This document shows, piece after piece, positions 8,981 to 19,142 of a stretch of DNA of 64,000 bases. The translations under genes and the position numbers were made by a program. The DNA lies in the NCBI RefSeq assembly GCF_001650405.1, contig NZ_LWCU01000001.1, forward strand, positions 26,310-90,309, in the 5' to 3' direction. The notes beneath the pieces were generated by a model that was not told the origin of the DNA, did no database searches, and worked only from the letters and a program-made list of their open reading frames with translations. Each line of letters opens with the position of its first letter. Positions within the stretch are counted from its first letter, which is position 1. This stretch comes from Microbacterium sp. H83. GTDB taxonomy: Bacteria; Actinomycetota; Actinomycetes; Actinomycetales; Microbacteriaceae.

Positions 8981-9058
8981 GCGTTCATGATGGCAGTTCA
9001 TGACCAGTATGCGAACCATGCGTTGGATTCATGGCTGACCGAGGAGGACGCTGGAGGC

Positions 9059-9976
9059 ATGTCCCGCCTCGCGCTCCTCCTCACCACCTCCCTCGCTCCG
9101 ATCGCCTGGGGCACGACGTATCTCGTCACGACCGAGCTCCTGCCCGCGGGGCACCCGCTCCTCGCCGGACTTCTGCGCGCGCTCCCCGCCGGCCTCATCG
9201 CTGTGGCGCTCGGTCGGGCGCGTCCCCGCGGCGGATGGTGGCTGAAGTCGTTGGTGCTGGGCGCGCTCAACATCGGCGCGTTCTTCCCCCTGCTCTTCAT
9301 GGCCGCGGAGCGGCTGCCGGGCGGGGTGGCCGCGGCAGTGGCCGGCGCCCAGCCTCTGATCATCCTGGGCATGGGGATGCTCGTCCTCCACGAGCGCGTC
9401 CGACCGGTCACGGCAGCGGCCGCCGTGGTCGGCGCCGGCGGAGTCGCGCTCGTGGTGCTGGGCCCCGCGGCTCACCTCGACGCGCTCGGCGTGATCTCGG
9501 CCCTCGGCGGAGTGACCGCGACCGCCGCGGGAATCATCCTCACGAAGCGGTGGGGACGTCCGAAGGACGTCGGCCCGATCGCGTACGCGGGGTGGCAGCT
9601 CACGGCGGGAGGACTCGTGCTCCTGCCGCTGACCGTCCTGATCGAGGGCGCTCCCCCACAGCTCACCGGCGAGGCGGTGTCGGGGTACGTCTGGCTCGGC
9701 ACGGTCGGCGGCCTGCTCGCTTACACCCTCTGGTTCCGCGGTATCCAGCGGCTGCCGGTCATGGCGCCCGGACTGCTCGCGCTGCTGTCCCCCGTCGTGG
9801 CCGCGCTGCTGGGGGCGACGTTCGCCGGCGAGACGGTCACCACCGTGCAGGCCGTCGGACTCGTGCTGGTGCTGGTCGCACTCGTCTGCGGTCAGCTCGC
9901 CGCTCTCGTGCCGCGGAGACGCACCGCCGCGGCGACGACGACGACCGAGCCCATTCTCGCGTCCGGCCGACGCTAG
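9059..9976 (+). CDS. EamA/DMT-superfamily membrane exporter
   Basis: The 305-aa protein has about ten hydrophobic segments, organised as two EamA repeats. The first repeat includes PIAWGTTYLVTTELLP (about residues 14-29). The second begins near GVISALGGVTATAAGIIL. A Gly/Ala-rich loop (GGVAAAVAGAQPLIILGMG) is typical of RhaT/YdcZ-like drug/metabolite transporters. Such proteins export amino acids, nucleosides or toxic metabolites; the substrate cannot be read from sequence. The start is ATG 9059 with GGAGG just upstream; its very short spacing leaves some doubt. It is divergent from a LysR regulator and converges on ffh with a 6-bp gap. Confidence 0.88.
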   Translation: MSRLALLLTTSLAPIAWGTTYLVTTELLPAGHPLLAGLLRALPAGLIAVALGRARPRGGWWLKSLVLGALNIGAFFPLLFMAAERLPGGVAAAVAGAQPLIILGMGMLVLHERVRPVTAAAAVVGAGGVALVVLGPAAHLDALGVISALGGVTATAAGIILTKRWGRPKDVGPIAYAGWQLTAGGLVLLPLTVLIEGAPPQLTGEAVSGYVWLGTVGGLLAYTLWFRGIQRLPVMAPGLLALLSPVVAALLGATFAGETVTTVQAVGLVLVLVALVCGQLAALVPRRRTAAATTTTEPILASGRR

Positions 9977-9982
9977 CGCGGC

Positions 9983-11539
9983 TCAGCTCTTGCCGAAGAG
10001 CTTCTGGATCTCGGCGAGGTCGGCCTCGCTCGGCGCGGCGGATCCGCCGCCGAGCCCGAAGCCGGACCCGGTCGGATTCGCCGCGGGCGCGAGTCCCGCG
10101 TTCTCAGCCGCGCGCTTCGCCGGGTTGCCGGAACGGGACCCTCCCGACGACTTGCCCTTCTTGCCGCGCTTCGACGACGCGCCGGGCTTGCCCAGTCCGG
10201 GCATCGCGCCCATCCCGGGGATGTTCGGGGTGCCGCCGCGCGCGACGGTCTTCATCATCTTCGCCGCCTGGTCGAAGCGCTGCACGAGCTGGTTGACGTC
10301 CGTCACGGTCATACCCGATCCGCGCGCGATGCGCAGGCGCCGCGAGCCGTTGAGCACCTTCGGATTGCGTCGCTCACCCGGGGTCATCGAGCGGATGATC
10401 GCCTCGGTGCGGTCGATCTCGCGCTCGTCGAAGTCCTCGAGCTGCTGCTTCATCTGACCCATGCCCGGGAGCATCCCGAGCATCTTCTTCATCGAGCCCA
10501 TCTTCTTCATCTGCTGAAGCTGGTCGAGGAAGTCCTCGAGGGTGAACTGCTCTGTCGCGAGCTTCTCGGCCATCTTCATGGCCTCTTCCTCGTCGAAGGC
10601 CTGCTGGGCCTGCTCGATGAGGGTCAGGATGTCGCCGAGGTCGAGGATGCGGCTCGCCATGCGATCCGGGTGGAACGGCTCGAGGTCCTCGAGGCGCTCT
10701 CCGGTCGACGCGAAGATGATCGGGCGGCCCGTGACCGACGCGACCGACAGCGCGGCGCCACCGCGCGCATCGCCGTCGAGCTTCGACAGGACGACGCCGG
10801 TGAAGTCGACGCCCTCCTGGAAGGCCTTCGCGGTGTTGACGGCGTCCTGACCGATCATCGCGTCGATGACGAACAGGACCTCGTCGGGGTCGACCGCCTT
10901 GCGGATGTCGGCGGCCTGCTTCATGAGCTCCGCGTCGACGCCCAGGCGGCCGGCGGTGTCGATGATCACCACGTCGTGCTGCTGGCGACGGGCGTGCTCG
11001 ACGCCGTCCCGCGACACCTTGACCGGGTCGCCCACGCCGTTGCCGGGCTCGGGAGCGTAGATCGTCGCCCCCGCCTGCTCGGCCACGACCTGGAGCTGGT
11101 TCACCGCGTTCGGGCGCTGGAGGTCGGCGGCGACGAGGAGCGGCGTGTGGCCCTCTCCTTCGAGCTGCTTCGCGAGCTTGCCGGCGAAGGTGGTCTTTCC
11201 GGATCCCTGCAGGCCGGCAAGCATGATCACCGTCGGAGCGGTCTTCGCGAAGCGGAGGCGACGCTGCTCGCCGCCGAGGATGCCGATGAGCTCCTCGTTG
11301 ACGATCTGCACGACCTGCTGCGCGGGGTTGAGCGCCTTGTTGACCTCGTCGCCGAGAGCACGTTCACGGACCTTCGCGGTGAACTCCTTGACGACCGACA
11401 GCGCGACGTCGGCGTCGAGGAGGGCACGGCGGATCTCGCGGACCGTGCCGTCGACATCGGCCGCAGTGAGCTTTCCCTTCGTGCGCAGATTGCGGAAGGT
11501 CTCGGTGAGCCGGTCGGAGAGCGTGCCAAAGGTAGCCAT
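9983..11539 (-). CDS. ffh: Signal recognition particle protein Ffh
   Basis: Ffh is the SRP54 GTPase, which binds 4.5S RNA and hydrophobic signal sequences and delivers ribosomes to FtsY at the membrane. In the 518-aa product the N domain is followed by the GTPase domain, with GLQGSGKT at 109-116, DTAGR and the SKLDGDARGG motif. The Met-rich M domain begins near KKMGSMKKMLGMLPGMGQMKQ. The C-terminal tail is Gly/Ser/Lys-rich. A TAGAAT -10 lies 10 nt before the ATG, so the leader would be only a few bases long. Its partner ftsY lies about 3 kb away on the same strand. Confidence 0.97.
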   Translation of the reverse strand: MATFGTLSDRLTETFRNLRTKGKLTAADVDGTVREIRRALLDADVALSVVKEFTAKVRERALGDEVNKALNPAQQVVQIVNEELIGILGGEQRRLRFAKTAPTVIMLAGLQGSGKTTFAGKLAKQLEGEGHTPLLVAADLQRPNAVNQLQVVAEQAGATIYAPEPGNGVGDPVKVSRDGVEHARRQQHDVVIIDTAGRLGVDAELMKQAADIRKAVDPDEVLFVIDAMIGQDAVNTAKAFQEGVDFTGVVLSKLDGDARGGAALSVASVTGRPIIFASTGERLEDLEPFHPDRMASRILDLGDILTLIEQAQQAFDEEEAMKMAEKLATEQFTLEDFLDQLQQMKKMGSMKKMLGMLPGMGQMKQQLEDFDEREIDRTEAIIRSMTPGERRNPKVLNGSRRLRIARGSGMTVTDVNQLVQRFDQAAKMMKTVARGGTPNIPGMGAMPGLGKPGASSKRGKKGKSSGGSRSGNPAKRAAENAGLAPAANPTGSGFGLGGGSAAPSEADLAEIQKLFGKS

Positions 11540-11575
11540 GGTGCTACCGATTCTATCCGAGCGACGACCGGTCGC

Positions 11576-12163
11576 TCAGCGCTTCCAGGGAAGCTCGCGG
11601 ATCGTCTCGAACGCGTCGACGAGCACAGCCTCGGGCGTGCCCCGCCCTGCTCCGGTCTCCGCCCACACCCGGAGCGACGCCAGCACGGCGGCCGCATATG
11701 CGGCTCCGAGGATGTCCGCTCGCACCACATCGGATCCGGCGTCGACCGCCGCGCGCGCGATCCCCGAGGAGAGCCGCGCATGACGCAGCCCTGTATCCCT
11801 GACGAGCTCGTCGTGCAGGCCCATCGCCGTGGCATTGCGCAGAGCGAGGGCCAGCGGGTCCGGGGCGAACTCCTCGACGATGAGACGCAGTATGCGCTGC
11901 ACCTCTGCGCCGGTCGCCGTCGATCCGAGAGCGGACAGGCTCTCGAGCGAGCGATCGATCCGCTCATCGAGCCCCGACCACAGCACATCGCTCTTGGAGG
12001 AGAAGTAGTTGAAGAAGCTCGATCGGCTGACCCCGGCGCGCCGAGTGATGTCGGCGACCGATGTCGCGTCGTAGCCCTGCTCGAGGAAGAGCTCGCACGC
12101 CGCCTCCGCGAGAGTCTCGCGCGATGACGCCTTGGGGCGACCCGCTCGACTCGTGCTGCTCAT
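11576..12163 (-). CDS. TetR/AcrR-family transcriptional regulator
   Basis: The 195-aa product has the TetR helix-turn-helix at about residues 14-56 ([38 protein letters not shown]). The C-terminal ligand-binding half is variable and does not reveal the effector. The start ATG 12163 is preceded by TACCGT and exactly six bases, fitting a leaderless mRNA. It lies between ffh and the divergent lipB, without an obvious transporter next to it. The regulated gene is unknown; it could be itself or lipBA. Confidence 0.9.
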   Translation of the reverse strand: MSSTSRAGRPKASSRETLAEAACELFLEQGYDATSVADITRRAGVSRSSFFNYFSSKSDVLWSGLDERIDRSLESLSALGSTATGAEVQRILRLIVEEFAPDPLALALRNATAMGLHDELVRDTGLRHARLSSGIARAAVDAGSDVVRADILGAAYAAAVLASLRVWAETGAGRGTPEAVLVDAFETIRELPWKR

Positions 12164-12260
12164 CCTCACACGGTACCGCGCGCCTCGCGGCGCAGCACCG
12201 ATCGTGCGATCTGGGGGTATTGTTGGACGCAATCCATCTATCAGCGGAGGCGGTTCGGCC

Positions 12261-12914
12261 ATGCTCGACATCCTCACCCCCGGCCTCGCACCGGCCTACG
12301 TGCCGTACCCCGTCGGCTGGGACCTGCAGCGTCGCATCCATGCAGAGGTCGTCGGCGGCGCGCGGCCGGACACGCTCGTCCTGCTCGAGCACGAGGCCGT
12401 GTACACCGCAGGCAAGCGCACGGAGGACCACGAGCGTCCCCAGGACGGCACGCCGGTGATCGACGTCGATCGCGGCGGCAAGATCACCTGGCACGGTCCG
12501 GGACAGCTCGTCGGCTATCCGATCGTCCGACTCCCCGAGCCCATGGATGTCGTCGCCCACGTGCGGCGTCTCGAGCGCCTCCTCATCGATGTCCTCCGTC
12601 CGTTCGGGGTGGACGGCTACCAGGTCGAGGGGCGCAGCGGCGTCTGGGTCCGCCGGCCCCTCTCCGAGGACAAGGTCGCCGCCATCGGGGTCCGCGTGCA
12701 GCAGGGCGTCACGATGCACGGCTTCGCGATCAACTGCGACAACACCCTCTCGGGCTTCCGGGGGATCATCCCGTGCGGCATCACGGACGCCGGTGTGACG
12801 ACCGTGAGCGAGACGACCGGTGCACGCGTCTCCCCCGCGGACCTCCACGACGCCGTGGCCGACGCCTTCCTCTCCGCCTATTCCGACGCCGACCACGCAG
12901 GAGCACTCGCATGA
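12261..12914 (+). CDS. lipB: Octanoyl-[acyl-carrier-protein]:protein N-octanoyltransferase
   Basis: LipB moves the octanoyl chain from ACP to the lipoyl-domain lysine of 2-oxoacid dehydrogenases and GcvH, the first step of lipoate synthesis. The 217-aa product shows the family motif [18 protein letters not shown], the catalytic Lys in [10 protein letters not shown] and the catalytic Cys in GIIPCGI. The start is ATG 12261, with CGGAGG 11 nt upstream and TATTGT at 12218-12223 as a candidate -10. The stop overlaps the lipA start by four bases, so translation is coupled. Confidence 0.96.
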   Translation: MLDILTPGLAPAYVPYPVGWDLQRRIHAEVVGGARPDTLVLLEHEAVYTAGKRTEDHERPQDGTPVIDVDRGGKITWHGPGQLVGYPIVRLPEPMDVVAHVRRLERLLIDVLRPFGVDGYQVEGRSGVWVRRPLSEDKVAAIGVRVQQGVTMHGFAINCDNTLSGFRGIIPCGITDAGVTTVSETTGARVSPADLHDAVADAFLSAYSDADHAGALA

Positions 12915-13900
12915 CCGCCGCACCCGAGGGGCGAAAGCTCCTCCGCCTCGAGATCCGCAACGCCGAGACCCCGATCGAGCGCAAGCCCGAGTGGATCCGG
13001 ACGAAGGCGAAGATGGGCCCCGAGTACACGGCGCTCCAGTCCCTCGTCAAGAACGAGGACCTGCACACCGTGTGCCAGGAGGCCGGATGCCCCAACATCT
13101 ACGAGTGCTGGGAGGACCGAGAGGCGACGTTCCTCATCGGCGGGTCGCAGTGCACGAGACGGTGCGACTTCTGCCAGATCGACACGGGGAAGCCCGACGC
13201 CTACGACACGGACGAGCCCCGGCGCGTGGCAGAGAGCGTGCAGCGGATGGGCCTGCGCTACGCGACAGTGACGAGCGTCGCCCGCGACGACCTGCCCGAC
13301 ACCGGAGCGTGGCTCAATGCCGAGACGGTGCGCAGGATCCACGCCCTCAATCCGAACACCGGGGTGGAGCTGCTCGCGAACGAGCACAACGCGGACCCCG
13401 CGTTCCTCGGGCAGATCTTCGACGCGCGACCCGAGGTCTTCGCGCACAACGTCGAGACGGTTCCGCGCATCTTCAAGCGCATCCGCCCCGCCTTCCGCTA
13501 TGAGCGGTCGCTCGACGTCATCACGCAGGCGCGGGACGCCGGTCTCATCACCAAGTCGAACCTCATCCTCGGCATGGGCGAGGAGCCCGAGGAGGTCGTG
13601 CAGGCCCTGCAGGATCTGCACGGAGCCGGCTGCGACATCATCACGATCACGCAGTACCTGCGACCTTCGCCGCGGCATCTTCCCGTGGCGCGGTGGGTGA
13701 AGCCTGCGGAGTTCGTCGAGTTCAAGGAGCAGGCCGAGCGGATCGGATTCCTCGGCGTCCTCGCGGGACCGCTGGTCCGTTCCTCCTACCGCGCCGGGCG
13801 GCTGTGGGCGCAGTCGATGGTGTCGAAGGGGCGCGAGATCCCGCCGCATCTGGCGCACATCGCCGACAGCGCCGAGCTCGGCTTCGCTCAGGCGGTCTGA
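12911..13900 (+). CDS. lipA: Lipoyl synthase (radical SAM)
   Basis: LipA inserts two sulfur atoms into protein-bound octanoate. Both iron-sulfur cluster motifs are visible in the 329-aa product. The auxiliary cluster cysteines lie in [13 protein letters not shown], and the radical-SAM CX3CX2C is CTRRCDFCQ. The C-terminal Arg-Ser-Ser-Tyr motif (RSSYRAG) that caps the auxiliary cluster is present. The ATG at 12911 overlaps the lipB stop (ATGA), giving a two-gene lipBA operon. Confidence 0.97.
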   Translation: MTAAPEGRKLLRLEIRNAETPIERKPEWIRTKAKMGPEYTALQSLVKNEDLHTVCQEAGCPNIYECWEDREATFLIGGSQCTRRCDFCQIDTGKPDAYDTDEPRRVAESVQRMGLRYATVTSVARDDLPDTGAWLNAETVRRIHALNPNTGVELLANEHNADPAFLGQIFDARPEVFAHNVETVPRIFKRIRPAFRYERSLDVITQARDAGLITKSNLILGMGEEPEEVVQALQDLHGAGCDIITITQYLRPSPRHLPVARWVKPAEFVEFKEQAERIGFLGVLAGPLVRSSYRAGRLWAQSMVSKGREIPPHLAHIADSAELGFAQAV

Positions 13901-13919
13901 GGGACCGTGTGCACGAGCG

Positions 13920-14420
13920 TCAGTCGGCGCTCATGACGGACTGGACGCTGCCGTCCGACCCGAGGTTCACGAGGAGGACGTCGTCGGTGGTGTCCGCGTC
14001 GAGGGCGTACTCCAGGACGGCGAAGGGCTCGGATCCGCCGTGCTCGTCGGCGAGGATCGTCATGCTCATGAGCCGCAGCGATCGGATTATGTCGACGGCG
14101 GCGTCGCCGCTCACGTCCACCAGGACGTCGGCGAGCTCGTCGCCGTACGCCTCCTGCTGCTGCAGGATGTACTCCGTCACCTCGCTGGTGCGATCGTCGA
14201 CCTCCGACAGCATGCCGCGCCGCGCGGTGGCGTCGACGGTCTCGAGTCCGGCGATGAGAGACGCGGCGATGTCGAGCGCGTCCGCGGACACGTCGTCCTG
14301 ATCGGGCGCGGTGAGGTCGACGGTGACGCTCTGGTCACCCAGATCGACGGTCTCCGACCAGAAGATCGAGCCGTCGGGTCCTGAGGAGAGGAGTCCGAAA
14401 TAGTCGTGTTCGATCGCCAT
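13920..14420 (-). CDS. Conserved hypothetical protein, DUF2004-like
   Basis: This acidic 166-aa soluble protein has no signal peptide or membrane segment. It opens MAIEHDYFGLLSSG and has a central helical region (TSEVTEYILQQQEAYGDELADVL). It ends in a mixed strand/helix region (FAVLEYALDADTTDDVLLVNLG). The beginning and overall pattern recall DUF2004 proteins, which have no established function; this is recognition from memory, not a search. It lies on its own between lipA and ftsY. Confidence 0.75.
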   Translation of the reverse strand: MAIEHDYFGLLSSGPDGSIFWSETVDLGDQSVTVDLTAPDQDDVSADALDIAASLIAGLETVDATARRGMLSEVDDRTSEVTEYILQQQEAYGDELADVLVDVSGDAAVDIIRSLRLMSMTILADEHGGSEPFAVLEYALDADTTDDVLLVNLGSDGSVQSVMSAD

Positions 14421-14463
14421 AACGCTATGAAACCAGCCTCGTGCTCGCGGCGGTAGCCCCGTC

Positions 14464-15336
14464 TCAGCCGACCAGCGACTGAACGAAGACGTGGGGGGTG
14501 AAACCGGTCAGGTCGTCGATGCCCTCGCCCTGTCCGAGGAGCTTGACCGGGATGCCGGTGCGCTCCTGGACCGCGAGCACGAAGCCGCCCTTGGCGGACC
14601 CGTCGAGCTTCGTGAGGACCAGCCCGGTGACTCCGGCGTGCTGCAGGAACGCCTCGGCCTGCATGACGCCGTTCTGCCCGGTCGTCGCATCGAGCACCAG
14701 CAGCACCTCGCTGATGGGCGCCTGCTTCTCGATCACGCGACGGATCTTCGACAGCTCGTCCATCAGGCCGCCCTTGGTGTGCAGGCGCCCCGCGGTGTCG
14801 ATGATCGCGATCTCGATGCCCTCGCGCTGTGCGTACTCGATCGTCTGATACGCGACGGATGCCGGATCCTGACCCTCCTGCTGCGGACGGACGATCGCCG
14901 CTCCCCCGCGCTGAGCCCAGGTCGCGAGCTGGTCGACGGCAGCCGCGCGGAACGTGTCGGCGGCGCCGACGACGACGCTGCGCTGGTACCCGCGGAGGAA
15001 CTTCGTGAACTTGCCGATGGTCGTCGTCTTGCCGACCCCGTTGACGCCCACGACGAGCACGACCGCCGGTCGCTCGGTGAGCTTCAACGTAGTGTCGAAC
15101 TTCGCGAAGTGCTCCTCGAGCGTCTCCCGGAGCATCCGGTGCAGATCCCTGGGATCGGTCGTGCGGAAGCGCTCCACCTTGGCGCGCAGCTCGTCCACGA
15201 CCCGCTCGCTGATGTCGGGGCCGAAGTCTGCGGTGATGAGCGCCGTCTCCAGGTCCTCCCACGTCGTCTCGTCGATCGTGGGCTTGACGAACATCCCGCG
15301 CAGCGCGCGAGTGAGGGACCAGGACTTCTCCGCCAT
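14464..15336 (-). CDS. ftsY: Signal recognition particle receptor FtsY
   Basis: FtsY is the membrane-associated GTPase that docks the Ffh-ribosome complex. The 290-aa product is a short form: N domain at residues 1-80, G1 motif GVNGVGKTT at 97-105, DTAGRLHTKGGLMDEL, and the TKLDGSAKGG motif near the C-terminus. The long acidic A domain of the E. coli protein is absent, as in many Gram-positives. TAGGCT followed by six bases and ATG makes it a leaderless gene. Confidence 0.96.
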   Translation of the reverse strand: MAEKSWSLTRALRGMFVKPTIDETTWEDLETALITADFGPDISERVVDELRAKVERFRTTDPRDLHRMLRETLEEHFAKFDTTLKLTERPAVVLVVGVNGVGKTTTIGKFTKFLRGYQRSVVVGAADTFRAAAVDQLATWAQRGGAAIVRPQQEGQDPASVAYQTIEYAQREGIEIAIIDTAGRLHTKGGLMDELSKIRRVIEKQAPISEVLLVLDATTGQNGVMQAEAFLQHAGVTGLVLTKLDGSAKGGFVLAVQERTGIPVKLLGQGEGIDDLTGFTPHVFVQSLVG

Positions 15337-15404
15337 GACTCCAGCCTACGGGTAGCGTCCGCGTCGGCCGGGATCACGCCCTACGCTCTGAGCACAACTC
15401 CGGC

Positions 15405-18400
15405 TCAGCCGACCGCCGCCGCGCGATCCCCCACGCGCTGTCCGACGACCGCCGAGACTCCGTCCTGCCGCATCGAGACGCCGTACAGCGCATCCGCGAT
15501 CTCCATCGTGCGCTTCTGGTGCGTGATGACCAGCAGCTGCGAGCTCTCCCTGAGCTGCTCGAACACCGTCAGGAGCCGGCCGAGGTTGGCGTCGTCGAGC
15601 GCCGCCTCGACCTCGTCGAGGATGTAGAACGGGCTGGGGCGGGCCTTGAAGATCGCGACGAGCAGTGCGACGGCGGCGAGGGAGCGCTCTCCTCCCGACA
15701 GCAGCGAGAGGCGTTCGATCTTCTTGCCGACCGGGCGCACGGAGACCTCGATGCCGGTCGTCAGCATGTTGTCCGGATCCGTGAGGGAGATGCTCCCCGA
15801 CCCCCCGGGGAACAGCAGCGGGAAGACCTCGCCGAACGCCTCCTTGGTGTCTTCGAAGGCACTGGCGAAGATCGTCTGCATGCGCTCATCGAGGTCCGCG
15901 ATGATGGTCAGCAGGTCCTGCCGCGTCTGCGTGAGATCGGACAGCTGCTCGGCGAGGAACGCGTGTCGCTGTTCGAGAGCCGCGAACTCCTCGAGCGCGA
16001 GCGGATTCACCCGGCCCAGCTGAGCGAGCTTCCGCTCGGCGTCGGCGAGTCGCCGCTGCTGGATGCGCCGATCGAACGGGATCGCGCCGTCGTCGAGGAG
16101 CTCGCCGTCGACGGGCTCGGCGCCGGGGTCCTTGGGAACCAGCTGGTCCGGCCCATATTCCGCGATGAGAATATCTTCGTCCAGCGCGAGCTCCGAGGCG
16201 ACGCGCTCGAGCAGACTGTGGAGGTGGAGCTTCTTCTCATGAATCTGCAGCTCCAGGCCGTGGACGCTCTCGGTGAGGCCGGCGAGACGCTCGCGCAGTG
16301 ACGTCTCCTGCGCACGGAGCGCCGTGAGCTCCTCGTTCTGAGCGGAGCGCGCCGCCTCCGCCTCCGCGAGAGCGAGGCGCGCCTCCGTGACAGAGCGGTC
16401 CAGGGAGTCGAGGACCCTCGGCAGCTCGTCGGCGACGCCGACCGCCGCTTCGCGCTGCGCGCGCCGGATGACGGCGCGACGGGCGGCTTCGGCCGCGGCA
16501 TCGCGCTCCTGCTCCCGCTGCCGCTCGAGGGCGGCGACGCGCGCCTGCGCAGCGCGGACGCGCTCCCGGAGCGTCTCGATCTCCAGGCGGGCGCGCACCT
16601 CCCCCTCTCGGGCGAGCTCGAGCGACTCCAGGAGTCCGTCGCGGGCGGACGCGTCGAGGACGGGGCGCGGGGCCGACACAGCGGCGTCCAGCTCGGCTTT
16701 CGCGGTCTCCGCCTTCCGCTCCGCGTCCTCGACCGCATCCTGCGCCTGTGCGAGCCCGGTCTCCAGCCGCTGGCATTCGGCGACCGCGGACTCGTGCGTC
16801 ACCGTGATGCGATTGACCTGCTCGGCATGCGTCGCGAGCGCGGCGTCGTGCTCGCGCAGCGCGCGCAGCGCGTCCTTCGCCTGCCGCCTGGTGGTCTCCA
16901 CGGTCTCGTTCGCCTCCTCGCGCGCCTCGCGCAGCGAGTCGACGACGACCTGGATCTCCGCGAGCCGTTCGCTGGCGGCATCCCGCTCGGCCGCGAGCTC
17001 CAGGCGGGAGCGCTCTCCCCCTGAGCCCGTCCGCAGCGTCTGCGCCGTGACGACGTCACCGGCGCTCGTCACCACGGTGGTGGTCGTGTCCCCGGCGGCG
17101 TCGAGGGCGCCGCGCGCCGCTCTCGCCTCGTCGAGGCCGTCGGCGATGAGGACGTGCGACAGGATCCCGAGGACGCCGTCCGGGGCCGCGACGGTCTCGA
17201 TCGCGGGCGTCACCCCGGGCAGGACCGGGAGTTCGACGATCGGGCGCGGAGCATCGGCGATGACGAAGTCGACCACGCCGCGTCGCTGATCGGCCGCCTC
17301 CTTCGCCAGCGCGTAGGCATCGGACGCGCCCTCGACGAGAACGCCCTCGGCGAGAGGGCCGAGGACGGCGGCGACGGCGGCTTCATAGCCGGCCTTCACC
17401 TGGACGGCATCGCCGACGAGCCCGCGGATGCCCGCGCCGCCCGTCTTGACGATCTCGGCCGCCCCGCCGGAGAGAGCGAGGGCGCTGCTGAGCGCTGCGG
17501 CCTTGGCCGTGAGCGAGTCCGCCTCACGCTCGGCCGCATGCAGCCGCTCGCGCAGGGTCTCGCGCTCGGCTTCCGCGGCGGTCGCGGCGCGTTGTGCACT
17601 GTCGTAGGCCGCGGAGTGCTCGGCGGCCGTCCCCTCGGGGGCCTCTGCGTCGTCGATGCTCTCGAGCGCGTCCGCCGCCTCTCGGCGACGCGCTTCCGCG
17701 GCCTCGAGGGCGTTCTGCTGCCGGAGGACGGCGCCCCGCACCGCGGCGAGGGCGGATGCCGCGGCGTCGGCGGTGCCGCGCAGCGCCGAGATGCGCATGT
17801 CGTACTCCGAGACGAGAGCGCTCTGCTCGGCGATGTCCACGTCGAGCGTGTCGAGCTCGGCGCGCGCATGCACGACTTCGCGGCTGGCGAGCGTCGCTGC
17901 GTCCTGCGCGTCGCCGAGACCCGCGGATATCTCGGTGATGTCGTCCTTCGCCTCGTCGATCGTGCTCTGCGTGACCGTGACCGCGGTCACCGCGGCGTCG
18001 TCGTCCTCCGACCCGAGCAGGGCGAGCCGCTGGTTGGCGAGCGTGTACAGCCCGCGCATGCGCTCCTGCACCTGCTCCAGTCCGAACGCGATGCCGCGAG
18101 CCTGATCCACGGCGACGGAGTTCTGGTCCTGTTCGAGACGTGCGATGCCGGCGCGGACGACCTCCGCCTGATCGGACAGCACCAGGCGTTCGGTGTGACG
18201 CTCCTGCTCGGTGCGGGTGTGGTCCGCCAGTGCGGTCCGCAGCGCCACGACGTCGTCGGCGAAGAGGCGGGCCTTGGCGTCGCGCACCACGGCCGCGATC
18301 GTCTGCGCCTCGCGTGCGATCTCCGCCTGCCGGCCGAGAGGCTTGAGCTGACGCCGGATCTCTCCGGCGAGGTCGCTGAGGCGCGTGAGGTTCGTCTCCA

Positions 18401-18950
18401 TCGCATCGAGCTTGCGGAGGGTCTTCTCCTTGCGCCGTCGATGCTTGAGGATCCCGGCGGCCTCCTCGACGAAGCCGCGGCGATCCTCCGGCGATGCCTG
18501 CAGCACCGTGTCGAGGCGCCCCTGACCGACGATGACGTGCATCTCGCGGCCGAGACCGGAGTCGCTGAGCAGTTCCTGCAGATCGAGCAGTCGGCAGCTC
18601 TCGCCGTTGATCGCGTACTCGCTGGATCCGTTGCGGAACAGGGTTCGACTGATCGTCACCTCGGCGTACTCGATCGGGAGGGCGCCGTCGCTGTTGTCGA
18701 TGGTGAGCTGGACCTCCGCGCGGCCCAGCGGCCCGCGTGTCGAGGTGCCGGCGAAGATGACATCCTCCATCTTGCCGCCGCGGAGCGTCTTCGCTCCCTG
18801 CTCGCCCATGACCCACGCGAGCGCGTCGACGACGTTCGACTTGCCGGATCCGTTGGGGCCGACGATGCAGGTCACGCCCGGCTCGAAGACGAAGCTGGTC
18901 GGCTGCGCGAAGGACTTGAACCCCTTGAGGGTCAGGCTCTTCAGATGCAT
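15405..18950 (-). CDS. smc: Chromosome segregation ATPase SMC
   Basis: SMC is the condensin ATPase that, with ScpA and ScpB, compacts and segregates the chromosome. The 1181-aa product has the full architecture. The N-terminal Walker A GPNGSGKS is at 31-38. Two long Ala/Glu/Arg-rich coiled coils flank a hinge (about residues 505-655, GGAGIRGLVGDAVQVKAGYE). The ABC signature LLSGGERSLAAVALL and Walker B FYILDEVEAALDD are near the C-terminus. It lies upstream of ftsY on the same strand, the usual smc-ftsY neighbourhood. The start ATG is at the conserved MHLKSLTLKGFKSF. Confidence 0.97.
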   Translation of the reverse strand: MHLKSLTLKGFKSFAQPTSFVFEPGVTCIVGPNGSGKSNVVDALAWVMGEQGAKTLRGGKMEDVIFAGTSTRGPLGRAEVQLTIDNSDGALPIEYAEVTISRTLFRNGSSEYAINGESCRLLDLQELLSDSGLGREMHVIVGQGRLDTVLQASPEDRRGFVEEAAGILKHRRRKEKTLRKLDAMETNLTRLSDLAGEIRRQLKPLGRQAEIAREAQTIAAVVRDAKARLFADDVVALRTALADHTRTEQERHTERLVLSDQAEVVRAGIARLEQDQNSVAVDQARGIAFGLEQVQERMRGLYTLANQRLALLGSEDDDAAVTAVTVTQSTIDEAKDDITEISAGLGDAQDAATLASREVVHARAELDTLDVDIAEQSALVSEYDMRISALRGTADAAASALAAVRGAVLRQQNALEAAEARRREAADALESIDDAEAPEGTAAEHSAAYDSAQRAATAAEAERETLRERLHAAEREADSLTAKAAALSSALALSGGAAEIVKTGGAGIRGLVGDAVQVKAGYEAAVAAVLGPLAEGVLVEGASDAYALAKEAADQRRGVVDFVIADAPRPIVELPVLPGVTPAIETVAAPDGVLGILSHVLIADGLDEARAARGALDAAGDTTTTVVTSAGDVVTAQTLRTGSGGERSRLELAAERDAASERLAEIQVVVDSLREAREEANETVETTRRQAKDALRALREHDAALATHAEQVNRITVTHESAVAECQRLETGLAQAQDAVEDAERKAETAKAELDAAVSAPRPVLDASARDGLLESLELAREGEVRARLEIETLRERVRAAQARVAALERQREQERDAAAEAARRAVIRRAQREAAVGVADELPRVLDSLDRSVTEARLALAEAEAARSAQNEELTALRAQETSLRERLAGLTESVHGLELQIHEKKLHLHSLLERVASELALDEDILIAEYGPDQLVPKDPGAEPVDGELLDDGAIPFDRRIQQRRLADAERKLAQLGRVNPLALEEFAALEQRHAFLAEQLSDLTQTRQDLLTIIADLDERMQTIFASAFEDTKEAFGEVFPLLFPGGSGSISLTDPDNMLTTGIEVSVRPVGKKIERLSLLSGGERSLAAVALLVAIFKARPSPFYILDEVEAALDDANLGRLLTVFEQLRESSQLLVITHQKRTMEIADALYGVSMRQDGVSAVVGQRVGDRAAAVG

Positions 18951-19078
18951 ACGCGCGCCGCGCTTCCGGGGTGAATCACGCCCATACGCTATCGGAATCC
19001 CCCGCCAGGACCGGCATCCCGCGCGGGTGGAGGCCGAGAACGGACGGGGCGCGACACGCCGTGACGGAGATCGGATGC

Positions 19079-19108
19079 TTGACGCGCGCGGCGCACCTTC
19101 GCTACGGT
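19079..19108 (+). promoter_or_regulatory. Candidate promoter of the leader ORF/GNAT cassette
   Basis: TTGACG (19079-19084) and TACGGT (19103-19108) are separated by 18 bp. The predicted transcript would start about 25-30 nt before the leader ORF, leaving room for its Shine-Dalgarno. Nothing else recognisable lies between smc (18950) and this point. Confidence 0.55.
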
Positions 19109-19142
19109 AACCACCGGATCGCCACTCGAAAGGAGGTTACCG

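Noticed and set aside
13920..14420. Toxin/antitoxin or immunity role for the 166-aa protein before ftsY
   Set aside because: Nothing in its sequence or position supports this; it looks like a conserved DUF protein.
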